A stretch of DNA of 43,092 nt, taken from NCBI GenBank assembly GCA_025450195.1, contig JANWHW010000044.1, forward strand, positions 1-43,092. Reading direction: 5' to 3'. The stretch comes from Solirubrobacterales bacterium. GTDB lineage: Bacteria > Actinomycetota > Thermoleophilia > Solirubrobacterales > 70-9. The position numbers and the translations under genes were made by a program. The notes below the pieces were generated by a model. It had not been told where the DNA came from. It did no database searches and worked only from the letters and a program-made list of their open reading frames with translations. Below, piece by piece: positions 10,566 to 18,809 of this stretch (position 1 is the stretch's first letter; every line of letters starts with the position of its first letter).

Positions 10566-11456
10566 TCAGGCGATGCGCTGAGACTGACGCTCGGATGAAA
10601 TCCGTACCACGTTCCAAGCAAGGCCGAGCTTCTCCAGCGCGGAGATTATTAGTGCGGATGGGTCGAGCTCCCATCGCTTCAAACCGTGGACGGCAGAGCG
10701 AGGAAAGGCATGGTGATTGTGGTGCCAGGACTCACCGAGCGATGGAAGTGCAAGCCAGAAGACGTTGGTCGAGTGATCGTCAGTATCGAAGCGGCGGCTG
10801 CCAAGGAAGTGACACACGGAATTGACGCTCCAGGTGATGTGGTGGACGAAGAAGATTCTCACCAGGCCTCCCCAAAGCAGTCCGGTTGCGGCGCCCGCAA
10901 GTGTGCCGCTGACCAGGTACCCAGCCAAGGCGGGGATCGCCAAGCTGGCGAAGACCAAAGGCACGAACCGCCGAGCAATCGTCCGCATCCCCCGATCCTC
11001 GTATAGGTCTGGGGCATAGCGCTTCCAGTCGGCTCGCCCCTGTGTGGAAATCAGCCAACCCGTGTGGGCGTGCCAGAGCCCGGCGAGCACACCTCTAACG
11101 CCATCCCCATGTCCAACGTGGGGGCTGTGGGGGTCGCCTTCCCTGTCGGTGTGAGCATGGTGCTTACGGTGGTCGGCGACCCAAGATATGACCGGTCCCT
11201 GCACCGCCATCGATCCCATCGCCGCGAACAGGTACTCAAGTGGCTTGGACGTTTGAAAGGAGCGGTGGGTGAGAAGCCGATGAAACCCGACCGTGATCCC
11301 GATCGCCGTCACCAGATACATCGCAGCGGCGATTGCCAGATCGGCCGGGGTGACGAGACTGTTCCAAAACAGCGCGATCGCGGCGATCGTGCCAACGAAT
11401 GGAACCGCGACGGCGCCGACGTTGGCGATCTTCTCGCCGAGGGTCATTTCATGCAT
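10566..11456 (-). CDS. Membrane fatty-acid (delta-9-type) desaturase
   Basis: 296-residue di-iron membrane desaturase that introduces a cis double bond into acyl chains. The three histidine boxes are present: HRLLTH, HRKHHAHTD and HHNHHAFP. Hydrophobic helices lie near the N-terminus and around residues 150-195. The start is probably ATG 11456 (MHEMTLGEK): TAAGTT lies exactly six bases upstream; GTG 11462 and ATG 11447 are alternatives. It diverges from the PucR-type regulator across 76 bases of AT-rich DNA with inverted repeats, which suggests that regulator controls membrane unsaturation here. Whether the substrate is acyl-CoA or a lipid-bound acyl chain cannot be told. Confidence 0.93.
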   Translation of the reverse strand: MHEMTLGEKIANVGAVAVPFVGTIAAIALFWNSLVTPADLAIAAAMYLVTAIGITVGFHRLLTHRSFQTSKPLEYLFAAMGSMAVQGPVISWVADHRKHHAHTDREGDPHSPHVGHGDGVRGVLAGLWHAHTGWLISTQGRADWKRYAPDLYEDRGMRTIARRFVPLVFASLAIPALAGYLVSGTLAGAATGLLWGGLVRIFFVHHITWSVNSVCHFLGSRRFDTDDHSTNVFWLALPSLGESWHHNHHAFPRSAVHGLKRWELDPSALIISALEKLGLAWNVVRISSERQSQRIA

Positions 11457-11462
11457 AGACAC

Positions 11463-11468
11463 AACTTA
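11463..11468 (-). promoter_or_regulatory. Candidate -10 hexamer for the desaturase
   Basis: TAAGTT on the minus strand, six bases before ATG 11456. Confidence 0.4.
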
Positions 11469-11533
11469 CGCTGATGTGAGCACGTAAACTAAGCGTCAAA
11501 GTAAAGTTCTAAGTCCAGTTTTTATAACTTAGA
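11464..11533. promoter_or_regulatory. Candidate operators between desaturase and PucR-type regulator
   Basis: TCTAAGT (11508-11514) and ACTTAGA (11527-11533) are a perfect inverted repeat with a 12-base spacer that runs into the regulator ATG. TTACG (11466-11470) and CGTAA (11483-11487) form a second one beside the desaturase start. The region is notably AT-rich. Likely binding sites for the divergently encoded regulator; inference. Confidence 0.5.
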
Positions 11534-12717
11534 TGACAAAATCTTGGGATCTGGAGCCATGGCGTGCCCTCCCGGCTGAGGTCGCGGACCTGATCGAGCC
11601 CGAACTGGAGCCTGTAACCGCGGAGATCCTGGCCACGATTGCCAAGCAGGTTCCGGAGTACGCCAGGCCGCTCGAGGGAAGTTTCGGGCGGGGGTTACGG
11701 ACCGGCGTTGTCGAGGCGCTGCGGCAGTTCGTCGCCCTGATCCGCGATTCGGATGCGGGCCGCGGAATGGGGCGCGAGGTCTACGTCGAGCTTGGGCGCG
11801 GAGAGCTGCGACAGGGGCGTACCCTGGACTCCCTGCAGGCCGCCTACCGGGTTGGGGCCCGGGTGGCATGGCGGAGGCTTGCCACCGCTGGGCGCAGGGC
11901 CGATCTAGACCCAGAGGTCCTCAGCCTGCTCGCGGAGGCGATCTTCGCTTACATCGACGAGCTCTCTGCCGATTCGGTTGAGGGCTATGCCGAGGCCCAG
12001 TCCGAGGCCGAGGACGAGCGCCGCCGACGGCGCCGCGAGCTGGTGCTGCTGCTCACCGGGGAGAGCCCCGTGCCTGAGCCCGACCTGCGCGCCGCGGCTC
12101 AAGCGGCCGCCTGGACCCTGCCGCGAAGCGTTGCGGCGCTGGCCTGTGCGGAGGGCCAGCTGGCAACTCTCGGACACCGCCTGCCCGCCGATTCGCTGGC
12201 GACGCCGCTTGAGGAGGCCGGTTGCATTCTCATCCCGGATCCCGGCGGGCCCGGTCGCGCCGTGCAAATCGAGCGGGCCACCGGCAAGCACTTGGCCGCG
12301 CTGGGACCGGCCGGGCCAATCTCCCAGTTGCCGTCGTCATGGTCGCTCGCCCGCTCTGCCTTGCGCGCATCGGAGGCGGGAGCTCTGCCCGCCGATGGGC
12401 TTGTGCGGGTGGAGGAACAGCTCGGAGAACTACTGGTGTTCGAAGCCGGCGCGCTGGCCACGAGAATCGCCGCGCGCCGCCTGGCACCCCTCGACTCCCT
12501 CGCTGCAAAGGCACAGGCCCGAATGCGCGAGACCGCTCTGGCCTACGTCCGCCACCAGGGAAACGCAGTGGAGATGGCGGCTGCTCTCCACATCCACCCC
12601 CAGACTGCGCGCAACCGGACCACCCGCCTTCGGGAGCTGCTGGGCGATCAGCTAGACGACCCAGACGCTCGCTTCGAGTTGGAGATCGCGCTTCGCAGCG
12701 AAGCAATAAGCGCCTAG
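11533..12717 (+). CDS. PucR-type helix-turn-helix transcriptional regulator
   Basis: 394 residues. The N-terminal half is an all-helical sensory-type region (RsbRD/GGDEF-like linker seen in PucR/CdaR proteins: RGELRQGRTLDSLQAAYRVGARVAWRRLA). The C-terminal 60 residues match the PucR HTH: ALAYVRHQGNAVEMAAALHI followed by HPQTARNRTTRLRELLG. No ligand domain was recognised. It starts at ATG 11533 with TATAAC four bases upstream and no Shine-Dalgarno sequence. Divergence from the desaturase suggests control of fatty-acid unsaturation. Its stop codon is shared with the convergent hydroxylase (CTAG). Confidence 0.85.
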   Translation: MTKSWDLEPWRALPAEVADLIEPELEPVTAEILATIAKQVPEYARPLEGSFGRGLRTGVVEALRQFVALIRDSDAGRGMGREVYVELGRGELRQGRTLDSLQAAYRVGARVAWRRLATAGRRADLDPEVLSLLAEAIFAYIDELSADSVEGYAEAQSEAEDERRRRRRELVLLLTGESPVPEPDLRAAAQAAAWTLPRSVAALACAEGQLATLGHRLPADSLATPLEEAGCILIPDPGGPGRAVQIERATGKHLAALGPAGPISQLPSSWSLARSALRASEAGALPADGLVRVEEQLGELLVFEAGALATRIAARRLAPLDSLAAKAQARMRETALAYVRHQGNAVEMAAALHIHPQTARNRTTRLRELLGDQLDDPDARFELEIALRSEAISA

Positions 12718-13343
12718 GAGCGCCGACGCTGGCGAGGAAGGGTCCGGAAGACCACGTCCCAGAGCGGTGAGGAAACGCCGAAGCCGTAGCGGTGATCCTG
12801 GAAGTGGTGGCGCATGTGCTGCTCGCGCAGTTGCTTGCCAAGGTCTGATTTGGGCACGAAGTGGTGCACGTAGTAGTGCGTGTAGTCGTAGACCAGGTAG
12901 CCCACGATCAACCCGGCAAACAGCGGGAAGGCCGCCGGCGTGCCGAAGATGAGCACGAAGGCCCCAAGGAAGAGGGCGGCCAGCGGGATCGCTACGGCTG
13001 GTGGCATGACCAAGCGCAGCTTGTCGTTTGGGTGGTCGTGGTGGATCCCGTGGATGATGAAGTGCATCCTGCGCCCGAAGGCATTGTCGGGCTCCCAGTG
13101 GAAGACGAGCCGGTGCAGCCAGTACTCGGTCAGCGTCCAGATGCCGATGCCGCCGAGGGTCAGCAGGATCAGCTGCCAGGCCGCGTAGCCGCGATCCGCC
13201 CCAAGCCACTCCATCGCAACGACCACGGGGACGAAGATCACGGCTGGGATCGCGGGGTGGACCCTCGAGAAAAAGTCGAAGAAGCCATTCTCGAAGAGCC
13301 GCGGAGAAGCCGCGAGCTTGTCGGTGCGATCCTGGGCCTCCAT
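12714..13343 (-). CDS. Fatty-acid hydroxylase / sterol desaturase family protein
   Basis: 209-residue membrane di-iron enzyme (fatty-acid hydroxylase superfamily). Histidine clusters: EYWLHRLVFH, HFIIHGIHHDHPND, HYYVHHFVP and QHMRHHFQDH. Several hydrophobic segments lie between them. Closest in pattern to fatty-acid 2-hydroxylases, so it may hydroxylate the alpha carbon of acyl chains; the product is not certain. The ATG at 13343 was chosen over a much longer upstream frame that lacks family features; TACCAT sits ten bases before it. It converges on the PucR-type gene and overlaps it by four bases. Confidence 0.9.
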   Translation of the reverse strand: MEAQDRTDKLAASPRLFENGFFDFFSRVHPAIPAVIFVPVVVAMEWLGADRGYAAWQLILLTLGGIGIWTLTEYWLHRLVFHWEPDNAFGRRMHFIIHGIHHDHPNDKLRLVMPPAVAIPLAALFLGAFVLIFGTPAAFPLFAGLIVGYLVYDYTHYYVHHFVPKSDLGKQLREQHMRHHFQDHRYGFGVSSPLWDVVFRTLPRQRRRS

Positions 13344-13353
13344 CGGTAGTCGA

Positions 13354-13359
13354 ATGGTA
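13354..13359 (-). promoter_or_regulatory. Candidate -10 hexamer for the fatty-acid hydroxylase
   Basis: TACCAT on the minus strand, ten bases before the ATG at 13343. Confidence 0.35.
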
Positions 13360-13480
13360 GCGACGGTGGATGGCGATCCCGCAAGACGCGAAGATCCTGT
13401 GACGGAGTTGTGTAAAAGACGTTGCGCTTTGCGGAAATGTGGGCAACGAAGGTGCCGAAACGGTGCCAACATGCGCCGCC

Positions 13481-13669
13481 GTGCCACGCAAGCCCAAAGC
13501 GCCGAGCTGCGACGACTGCTACTTCCGCAAGAACATGCTCTGCGCGCTCGAGCTGGAGGAGCCCTGCACGACTTTCCGCCCCAACCGGCCCGAGGGCCTC
13601 GTTCCACCCCGCCAGCCTGTCCTCTTGATGCGTCCGCCGCGTTGGGCCACCGAGTCCCGCGCAGCGTAG
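13481..13669 (+). CDS. Small four-cysteine protein
   Basis: 62 residues from GTG 13481 (PRKPKAPSCDDCYFRKN...). It contains CDDC, then a Cys in NMLCAL and a Cys in EEPCTTFRPNRPEG, spaced like a small zinc or Fe-S binding site, with a basic N-terminus. An in-frame GTG at 13439 would add 14 residues. I recognise no named family. It precedes hsp20 by 43 bases and diverges from the hydroxylase. Confidence 0.6.
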   Translation: MPRKPKAPSCDDCYFRKNMLCALELEEPCTTFRPNRPEGLVPPRQPVLLMRPPRWATESRAA

Positions 13670-13699
13670 AAGCTGAGGCCGCCCGCCTCGACGCCTGGC

Positions 13700-13705
13700 T
13701 ATCGT
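13700..13705 (+). promoter_or_regulatory. Candidate -10 hexamer for hsp20-lon
   Basis: TATCGT exactly seven bases before the hsp20 ATG, with no Shine-Dalgarno sequence. I found no HAIR or CIRCE heat-shock operator here. Confidence 0.5.
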
Positions 13706-13712
13706 TTTCGCC

Positions 13713-14156
13713 ATGCCAGGACAGGATCTGTTCGCCAACTTCGCCCGGATGCGGCGGGAAATGGATCAGATGATGGGCAATACATGGGGCCGGAGCACCT
13801 ACGTGAGCCGGCGCACGACCGGATTCTCGCCCAGCGTTGACGTTTACTACTGCGGCGATCCGCAGCGCGCCGTCGTCAAGGTCGATCTTGCGGGGGTCGA
13901 TCTCGACGACATCGGGATCGAGGTGAGTGGCCGGCGGTTGGCGATCATCGGCGAGCGGCCGGTTCAGGAGACCGAAGGCCGGGTCTATCAGCAGGTGGAG
14001 ATCCCATCCGGCCCGTTCCGTCGCATCGTCGAGCTGCAGGTCGAGGTTGATGCCGATCGCGCAAAGGCCACCTACGAGGACGGCATTTTGCGCATCGAGC
14101 TTCCCCTGCGGGACCCCGCCGAGACGACCCGGCAAGTTCCAATCGGACGGGAGTGA
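13713..14156 (+). CDS. Hsp20 / alpha-crystallin small heat-shock protein
   Basis: 147-residue ATP-independent holdase chaperone. The alpha-crystallin domain spans about residues 40-135 (PSVDVYYCGD ... VVKVDLAGVDLDDIGIEVSGRRLAIIGERP ... YEDGILRIELPL), and the N-terminal arm is short and Met/Arg-rich. It is followed after three bases by lon, so unfolded proteins held by Hsp20 and degraded by Lon are encoded in one operon. It has a TATCGT-N7-ATG start, suggesting a leaderless mRNA. Confidence 0.95.
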   Translation: MPGQDLFANFARMRREMDQMMGNTWGRSTYVSRRTTGFSPSVDVYYCGDPQRAVVKVDLAGVDLDDIGIEVSGRRLAIIGERPVQETEGRVYQQVEIPSGPFRRIVELQVEVDADRAKATYEDGILRIELPLRDPAETTRQVPIGRE

Positions 14157-14159
14157 GCG

Positions 14160-16541
14160 ATGGAGGGCTCACCGGTGCTGGAAGTCGTTGAGGCGCCCGA
14201 CATCGAAAACGCGATTCGCGCCAGCGAGCCGTTGCCGGACGCGCTGCCGGTCCTGCCGCTGCGCGAGATGGTCACCTTTCCGGAAACCCTGACCCCTCTG
14301 GCGGTGGGCGTCGAGCGCTCGATCAAGCTGGTCAACGACGTGCTTGGCGCCAACCGGATGCTGGTGATGGTCGCCTCTCGCGACCCCGAGAACGAGGAGC
14401 CGGGCCCCAAGGACCTTCACGACGTTGGCGTGGTCGGCGTTGTTGCACGCATGATCAAGATCCCCGACGGCACGCTGCGGATCGTCGTGCAGGGGACCCA
14501 GCGCGTGAAGCTTGGCCCGTATGTCGCCGAAGAGCCCTATCTCGTGGCGCGAATCGCCGAGCAACCCGACGTGGTCGAGCCAAGCCCCGAGCTCGAGGCG
14601 CTTACGAGGAACGTGCAACGCACGTTCTCAGAGATCATCGAGCAGATCCCGTATCTGCCCGAGGAGCTGCAGATGGCGGTCGCCAACATCGACGACCCCG
14701 CCACTCTTGGGCATCTGATCGCCGGCGCCCTGCGCATCTCAAGGGATGAGAAGCAGAAGTTGCTGGAAGAGGTTGACGTGGCCAAGCGGCTGCGACACCT
14801 CTCCCAGATCCTCGCTCGTGAGCTCGAGGTGGTCCAGCTCGGCACTCAGATCCAGTCCCAGGTGCAGTCGGAGATCGACAAAGGCCAGCGCGAGTTTTTC
14901 CTTCGCCAGCAGCTGAAAGCGATTCAGGATGAGCTGGGGGAGGGCGATGAGCAGCAGGCCGAGTTGAACGAGCTGCGCGAGCGGATCGAGGAGGCGGAGC
15001 TCCCCGAGCACGCCCAAAAGGCCGCTGAGCGCGAGCTGTCCCGATTGGAGAAGCTGCCACCCGCCGCCGCCGAGCATGGGGTGATTCGCACCTACCTGGA
15101 GTGGCTGGTCGAGCTGCCCTGGGCGAAAGAGACCGAGGACAACCTGGACATCGCCCATGCCCGCAAAGTCCTCGATGCCGATCACTACGACCTGGAGAAG
15201 GTCAAGGACCGCATCCTCGAGTACCTGGCGGTGCGCAAGCTGAAACCGGATTCTCCCGGGCCGATCCTTTGCTTCGTGGGCCCGCCCGGCGTGGGAAAGA
15301 CCAGCCTCGGCCGTTCGATCGCGCGCGCCCTGGGGCGCGAGTTCGAGCGGATCAGCGTCGGCGGCGTCCGCGACGAGGCTGAGATTCGCGGCCACCGCCG
15401 CACCTACATAGGGGCGATGCCCGGGACGATCGTCCGCGCGCTGCGCGATGCGGGCTCGCGCAACCCCGTCTTCATGATCGACGAGATCGACAAGATGGGC
15501 TCCGATTTCCGCGGCGATCCCTCTTCAGCGATGCTCGAGGTGCTCGATCCGGCTCAGAACGACTCCTTCCGCGATCACTACTTAGACCTCGAGTTCGATC
15601 TCTCCGAGGTGATGTTCATCGCCACCGCGAACATCCTCGACACGGTCCCAGGCCCCCTCCAGGACCGGATGGAGACGATCGAGCTGGCCGGCTACACGCT
15701 GGAGGAGAAGAAGCACATCGCCCGCCGCTATCTGGTGCCGCGCCAGATCGAGGCCAACGGGCTGAAGCCCTCTCAGATCGAGTTCTCCGACTCGGCGCTG
15801 ACCGCGATCGTGGAGGAGTACACGCGCGAGGCCGGGGTCCGCAATCTCGAGCGGCAGATTGGCACCATCTGCCGCAAGGTCGCCCGCGACGTTGCCGAGG
15901 GAAAGAGCAACGGCAAGGTCAAGGTCTCCGGCAAGAAGGCGCGCGAGCTGCTTGGCCGCCGCCGCTTCTTCGCCGAGCAGCGCCGCCGCACCAAGGACCC
16001 CGGTGTGGCGACGGGCCTCGCCTGGACCCCAACCGGCGGCGATGTCCTCTTCATCGAGGCGACCTCGATGCCCGGCTCGGGAGGGCTCACCATCACCGGC
16101 CAGCTCGGTGACGTGATGAAAGAGTCGGCGCAGGCGGCTCTCTCCTATGTGAGGGGCCACTGGAGGGAGCTTGCTCCCGAGCTGGGCGAGGACTGGTTCG
16201 CCGCTCATGACATCCATATCCACGTGCCCGCCGGCGCCGTGCCCAAGGACGGTCCATCGGCGGGGGTGGCGATGACCGTGGCGCTTGCTTCGTTGATCAG
16301 CAACCGCCCCGTTCGCAACGATGTGGCGATGACCGGTGAGGTGACGCTAACCGGCCAGGTGCTGCCGATCGGAGGGCTGAAGGAGAAGTCCCTCGCCGCG
16401 CAACGCGCCGGCATCAAGCGGGTGATCGTCCCGGAGCGCAACGAGGGCGACGTGGCGGAGATCCCCGAGCACGAGCGCAGCGAGCTGAAGTTCATTTACG
16501 TGGACGAAGTCTCAAAGGCCGTCGAAGAGGCTCTCGCTTGA
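14160..16541 (+). CDS. lon: ATP-dependent Lon protease
   Basis: 793-residue AAA+ serine protease. The N-terminal substrate domain starts at LPVLPLREMVTFPETLTPLAVG. A long coiled region precedes Walker A GPPGVGKTS (about residues 373-381) and Walker B VFMIDEIDK. The protease domain has the catalytic Ser in PKDGPSAGVAM (about residue 699) and Lys in GGLKEKSLAA (about 741). Full length for bacterial Lon. It begins three bases after the hsp20 stop (TGAGCGATG). Its TGA stop is also the first three bases of repeat copy A. Confidence 0.97.
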   Translation: MEGSPVLEVVEAPDIENAIRASEPLPDALPVLPLREMVTFPETLTPLAVGVERSIKLVNDVLGANRMLVMVASRDPENEEPGPKDLHDVGVVGVVARMIKIPDGTLRIVVQGTQRVKLGPYVAEEPYLVARIAEQPDVVEPSPELEALTRNVQRTFSEIIEQIPYLPEELQMAVANIDDPATLGHLIAGALRISRDEKQKLLEEVDVAKRLRHLSQILARELEVVQLGTQIQSQVQSEIDKGQREFFLRQQLKAIQDELGEGDEQQAELNELRERIEEAELPEHAQKAAERELSRLEKLPPAAAEHGVIRTYLEWLVELPWAKETEDNLDIAHARKVLDADHYDLEKVKDRILEYLAVRKLKPDSPGPILCFVGPPGVGKTSLGRSIARALGREFERISVGGVRDEAEIRGHRRTYIGAMPGTIVRALRDAGSRNPVFMIDEIDKMGSDFRGDPSSAMLEVLDPAQNDSFRDHYLDLEFDLSEVMFIATANILDTVPGPLQDRMETIELAGYTLEEKKHIARRYLVPRQIEANGLKPSQIEFSDSALTAIVEEYTREAGVRNLERQIGTICRKVARDVAEGKSNGKVKVSGKKARELLGRRRFFAEQRRRTKDPGVATGLAWTPTGGDVLFIEATSMPGSGGLTITGQLGDVMKESAQAALSYVRGHWRELAPELGEDWFAAHDIHIHVPAGAVPKDGPSAGVAMTVALASLISNRPVRNDVAMTGEVTLTGQVLPIGGLKEKSLAAQRAGIKRVIVPERNEGDVAEIPEHERSELKFIYVDEVSKAVEEALA

Positions 16542-16607
16542 GCGCGGAGCGAGCCCTACTGTCTCTGGTCAAGCTTTCGCCGCGAGCGAAGCGCGAAGCT
16601 GGGTGAG
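16539..16607 (+). repeat. Dispersed intergenic hairpin element, copy A (lon-GT39)
   Basis: Begins at the lon stop as TGAGCGCGGAGCGAGC and ends GCGAGCGAAGCGCGAAGC just before the next gene. The middle has diverged and lacks the CATATCTG core of copies B-D. AGCTTTCGC can pair with GCGAAGCT with one bulge. Confidence 0.65.
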
Positions 16608-16611
16608 CACG

Positions 16612-18153
16612 ATGGAGGCAGCCGAGGCGCTGGACAGGGGCAGCCTGTCGCTCTACATCGAGTTGGCGAAGGAGAAGGTGCGCTCGCGCTCGCGCACCTT
16701 CTGGATAGTCGCCGGAATCACCGCATTGGCGATCGGGTTGCGCTTTGCGACCCTCGGCTTGCAGGCCTACCACCATGACGAGATCGTCACCGCGAGCCGT
16801 GTGCTGCGGGGAAGCTTCTGGAACGCGATGGACGCCGTCGGGTTCAGCGAGTCGGCGCCTCCGCTCTACTACGCCGTGGCCTGGCTTTGGACCCAGGTCA
16901 CCGGGACCGGCGAGTTCGGCCTGAGGTCGCTCTCGGCATTGGCCGGAGCGGCGACGGTCCCGGTTGCCTACCTGCTCGCCGTGGAGCTGGGCGGCCGTCG
17001 CGCCGGAATCGCGGCGGCGGCGCTGGTCGCGGTCAACCCGATGCTCCTCTGGTACTCGCAGGAGGCAAGGGGTTATTCCCTGCTCGTACTGCTGACCACC
17101 CTCTCGGCGCTCTACTTCGTGCGGGCGCTGGACAGCGGGAGCCGCGGCGACTTCAGGCGCTGGGGCCTGGTCTCGGCGCTTGCGCTGGCGACCCACTACT
17201 TCGCTCTGTTCCCGATCGCCATTGAGGCGCTCTGGCTGCTGCGTCGCCGCGGCCGGAAGGCGTTGGCCGGGCTTTGGATCGTGGCGGCGACCGGGTTGCT
17301 CCTGGCACCCCTGGCGCTTCACCAGATGTTGCTGGGCCACGCCGAATGGATCGGCGATCGAACGCTGGGCCACCGCCTCTGGGAGGCTGGGATCACCTTT
17401 ACGGTGGGCGAGATCGGCGACATCATCGCCCGCCCGGAGCGACCGCTGCTGGGTCTCCTCCCGGTTGCGCTGATCGTCGCGGCCCTGGTGTTGTTGATCG
17501 TGCGCGGCGACGCCCGGGCGCGCCGTGGCGGCGGGCGCATGCTGTGGATTGCTGCGGCGACCGTTGCGATTCCGCTCGTACTCGGCCTGATCGCCCCCAG
17601 CAAGGACTATGTGTTGGCGCGGAATCTGCTGCCGGCGCTGGTCCCACTGCTGGTGGTCGTGGCCATTGGGGTGACCCTCCCTAACGCTCGTCGAGCCGGC
17701 ACGGCCATCGCCGCGTCGCTGGTCGTCTACTCGCTTGGGTTCGCGATTTGGACCAACTTCTCGCAGGCCTTGCAGCGTCCCGACTGGGATGCGGTCGCGG
17801 CTCACCTGGGCGAGCCCGAAGCACCGCGCGCGATTGTCACCTGGACGCTCGGCCAAGCATCGCTTCGCTACTACCTGGATATCGGCTCCTACCAGGTGAC
17901 GGCCCAGGACGGATACTCGTGGTACGTGCACGAGGTCGACTTCATCTCCGACGGGCCGGCGCCACCGGTGTCCCCTCGAATGCTCGGTCCGCGCTTCCGT
18001 CAAGTCGGCTACGAGAAGGTGGGGCGCCTGTATGTGAGGCGCTACGCGCTGCCAGGGCCGGACCTGGCGCATCTGCGCCTGCGAAAGGTGCGAGACGCGC
18101 CGCTCAACTTCCGAACCAACGGCGTTCTCATCGATGGAATCGGCCCCGGATAG
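16612..18153 (+). CDS. GT39-like membrane glycosyltransferase
   Basis: 513 residues from ATG 16612, with GGTGAG upstream; GTG 16603 is an alternative start. The protein has about ten to twelve hydrophobic segments. LQAYHHDEIVTASR after the first helix carries the acidic pair typical of the GT-C/GT39 (protein mannosyltransferase, ArnT) catalytic loop, and PMLLWYSQEARGYSLLVL is a conserved loop of this group. The C-terminal part is a soluble domain. Such enzymes transfer a sugar from a polyprenyl-phosphate donor outside the membrane; donor and acceptor are unknown here. Confidence 0.85.
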   Translation: MEAAEALDRGSLSLYIELAKEKVRSRSRTFWIVAGITALAIGLRFATLGLQAYHHDEIVTASRVLRGSFWNAMDAVGFSESAPPLYYAVAWLWTQVTGTGEFGLRSLSALAGAATVPVAYLLAVELGGRRAGIAAAALVAVNPMLLWYSQEARGYSLLVLLTTLSALYFVRALDSGSRGDFRRWGLVSALALATHYFALFPIAIEALWLLRRRGRKALAGLWIVAATGLLLAPLALHQMLLGHAEWIGDRTLGHRLWEAGITFTVGEIGDIIARPERPLLGLLPVALIVAALVLLIVRGDARARRGGGRMLWIAAATVAIPLVLGLIAPSKDYVLARNLLPALVPLLVVVAIGVTLPNARRAGTAIAASLVVYSLGFAIWTNFSQALQRPDWDAVAAHLGEPEAPRAIVTWTLGQASLRYYLDIGSYQVTAQDGYSWYVHEVDFISDGPAPPVSPRMLGPRFRQVGYEKVGRLYVRRYALPGPDLAHLRLRKVRDAPLNFRTNGVLIDGIGPG

Positions 18154-18227
18154 CCCCCCACCGTTCAGAAAACTCTTTGCGTGGGTATCCTCAGCGGGCA
18201 CCGAAGATCCCCCAGCGAGGAGAAGGC

Positions 18228-18665
18228 ATGGCCACATCACGGGCGACCCAGACTGCTGATCGAGCAACCGACCTCTACTCGGCCGCTCGCGAAAACCCCT
18301 ACGTGCAGCGCCTCATCGAGGACGAAGAGCTGCGCGACAACCTCCGCGACGCTTTGGAAGCGGCACGTGGCGCCTACGCTCGGGCGACCGGAAACAGCAA
18401 GGGCGCCGTCAAAGCGGTCACCAGCGACAAGAAGGTCCAGAAGGACCTGCGGGCCGCCGCCGAGAGCCTTCGCGATGCCTCCGAGCAGATACGCGCGCCG
18501 CGGAAGCGTCGTCGCGGCCGACTCGGCCGTCTCATTCTGCTCGGCTTGGTTGGAGCAGCGATTGCGATCGTGCTCAGCGAGGACGCTCGCAAGACGGTGC
18601 TGGATGCGCTCTTCGGCGCTGAGGAGGAGTTCGAGTACACCAGCACCAGCATCAACGGCTCATAG
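18228..18665 (+). CDS. Small single-span membrane protein, unknown function
   Basis: 145 residues from ATG 18228, with AGGAG at good spacing (18218-18222). The N-terminal 85 residues are charged and helical (ENPYVQRLIEDEELRDNLRDAL, then AYARATGNSKGAVKAVTSDKKVQK). A strongly basic RKRRRGRLGR patch precedes one hydrophobic helix (LILLGLVGAAIAIVL), which predicts a cytoplasmic N-terminus. The tail is acidic. I do not recognise a family. Translation is Shine-Dalgarno driven, unlike many neighbours. Confidence 0.8.
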   Translation: MATSRATQTADRATDLYSAARENPYVQRLIEDEELRDNLRDALEAARGAYARATGNSKGAVKAVTSDKKVQKDLRAAAESLRDASEQIRAPRKRRRGRLGRLILLGLVGAAIAIVLSEDARKTVLDALFGAEEEFEYTSTSINGS

Positions 18666-18682
18666 CTCCGCTCTGTCTGACG

Positions 18683-18726
18683 GCGAGCACCGCCCGGCCT
18701 CCTAGCGAGCACCGCCCGGCCTCCTA
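18683..18726. repeat. 22-bp tandem duplication
   Basis: The unit GCGAGCACCGCCCGGCCTCC-TA occurs twice head to tail (18683-18704, 18705-18726) just before repeat copy B. Confidence 0.85.
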
Positions 18727-18738
18727 CATAGACTGCTT

Positions 18739-18800
18739 TGAGCGCGGAGCGAGCAAACGTCCATATCTGATTCTTCGTGCAGCGAGCGAAGCGGGAAACT
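18739..18800 (+). repeat. Dispersed intergenic hairpin element, copy B (before tetR)
   Basis: TGAGCGCGGAGCGAGC, then CGTCCATATCTGATTCTTCG, then GCGAGCGAAGCGGGAAACT. CTTCG pairs with CGAAG around an 8-9 base loop. It ends ten bases before the TetR ATG. This copy does not overlap a gene's stop codon. Confidence 0.7.
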
Positions 18801-18809
18801 AGATAAACA

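Noticed and set aside
16492-18267. 591-codon minus-strand open frame over the GT39-like gene
   Set aside because: Arg/Gln/Gly-rich low-information translation; the plus strand carries clear glycosyltransferase motifs and membrane helices.
18683-18726. CRISPR-like repeat
   Set aside because: Only two head-to-tail copies with no spacer between them and no cas genes.
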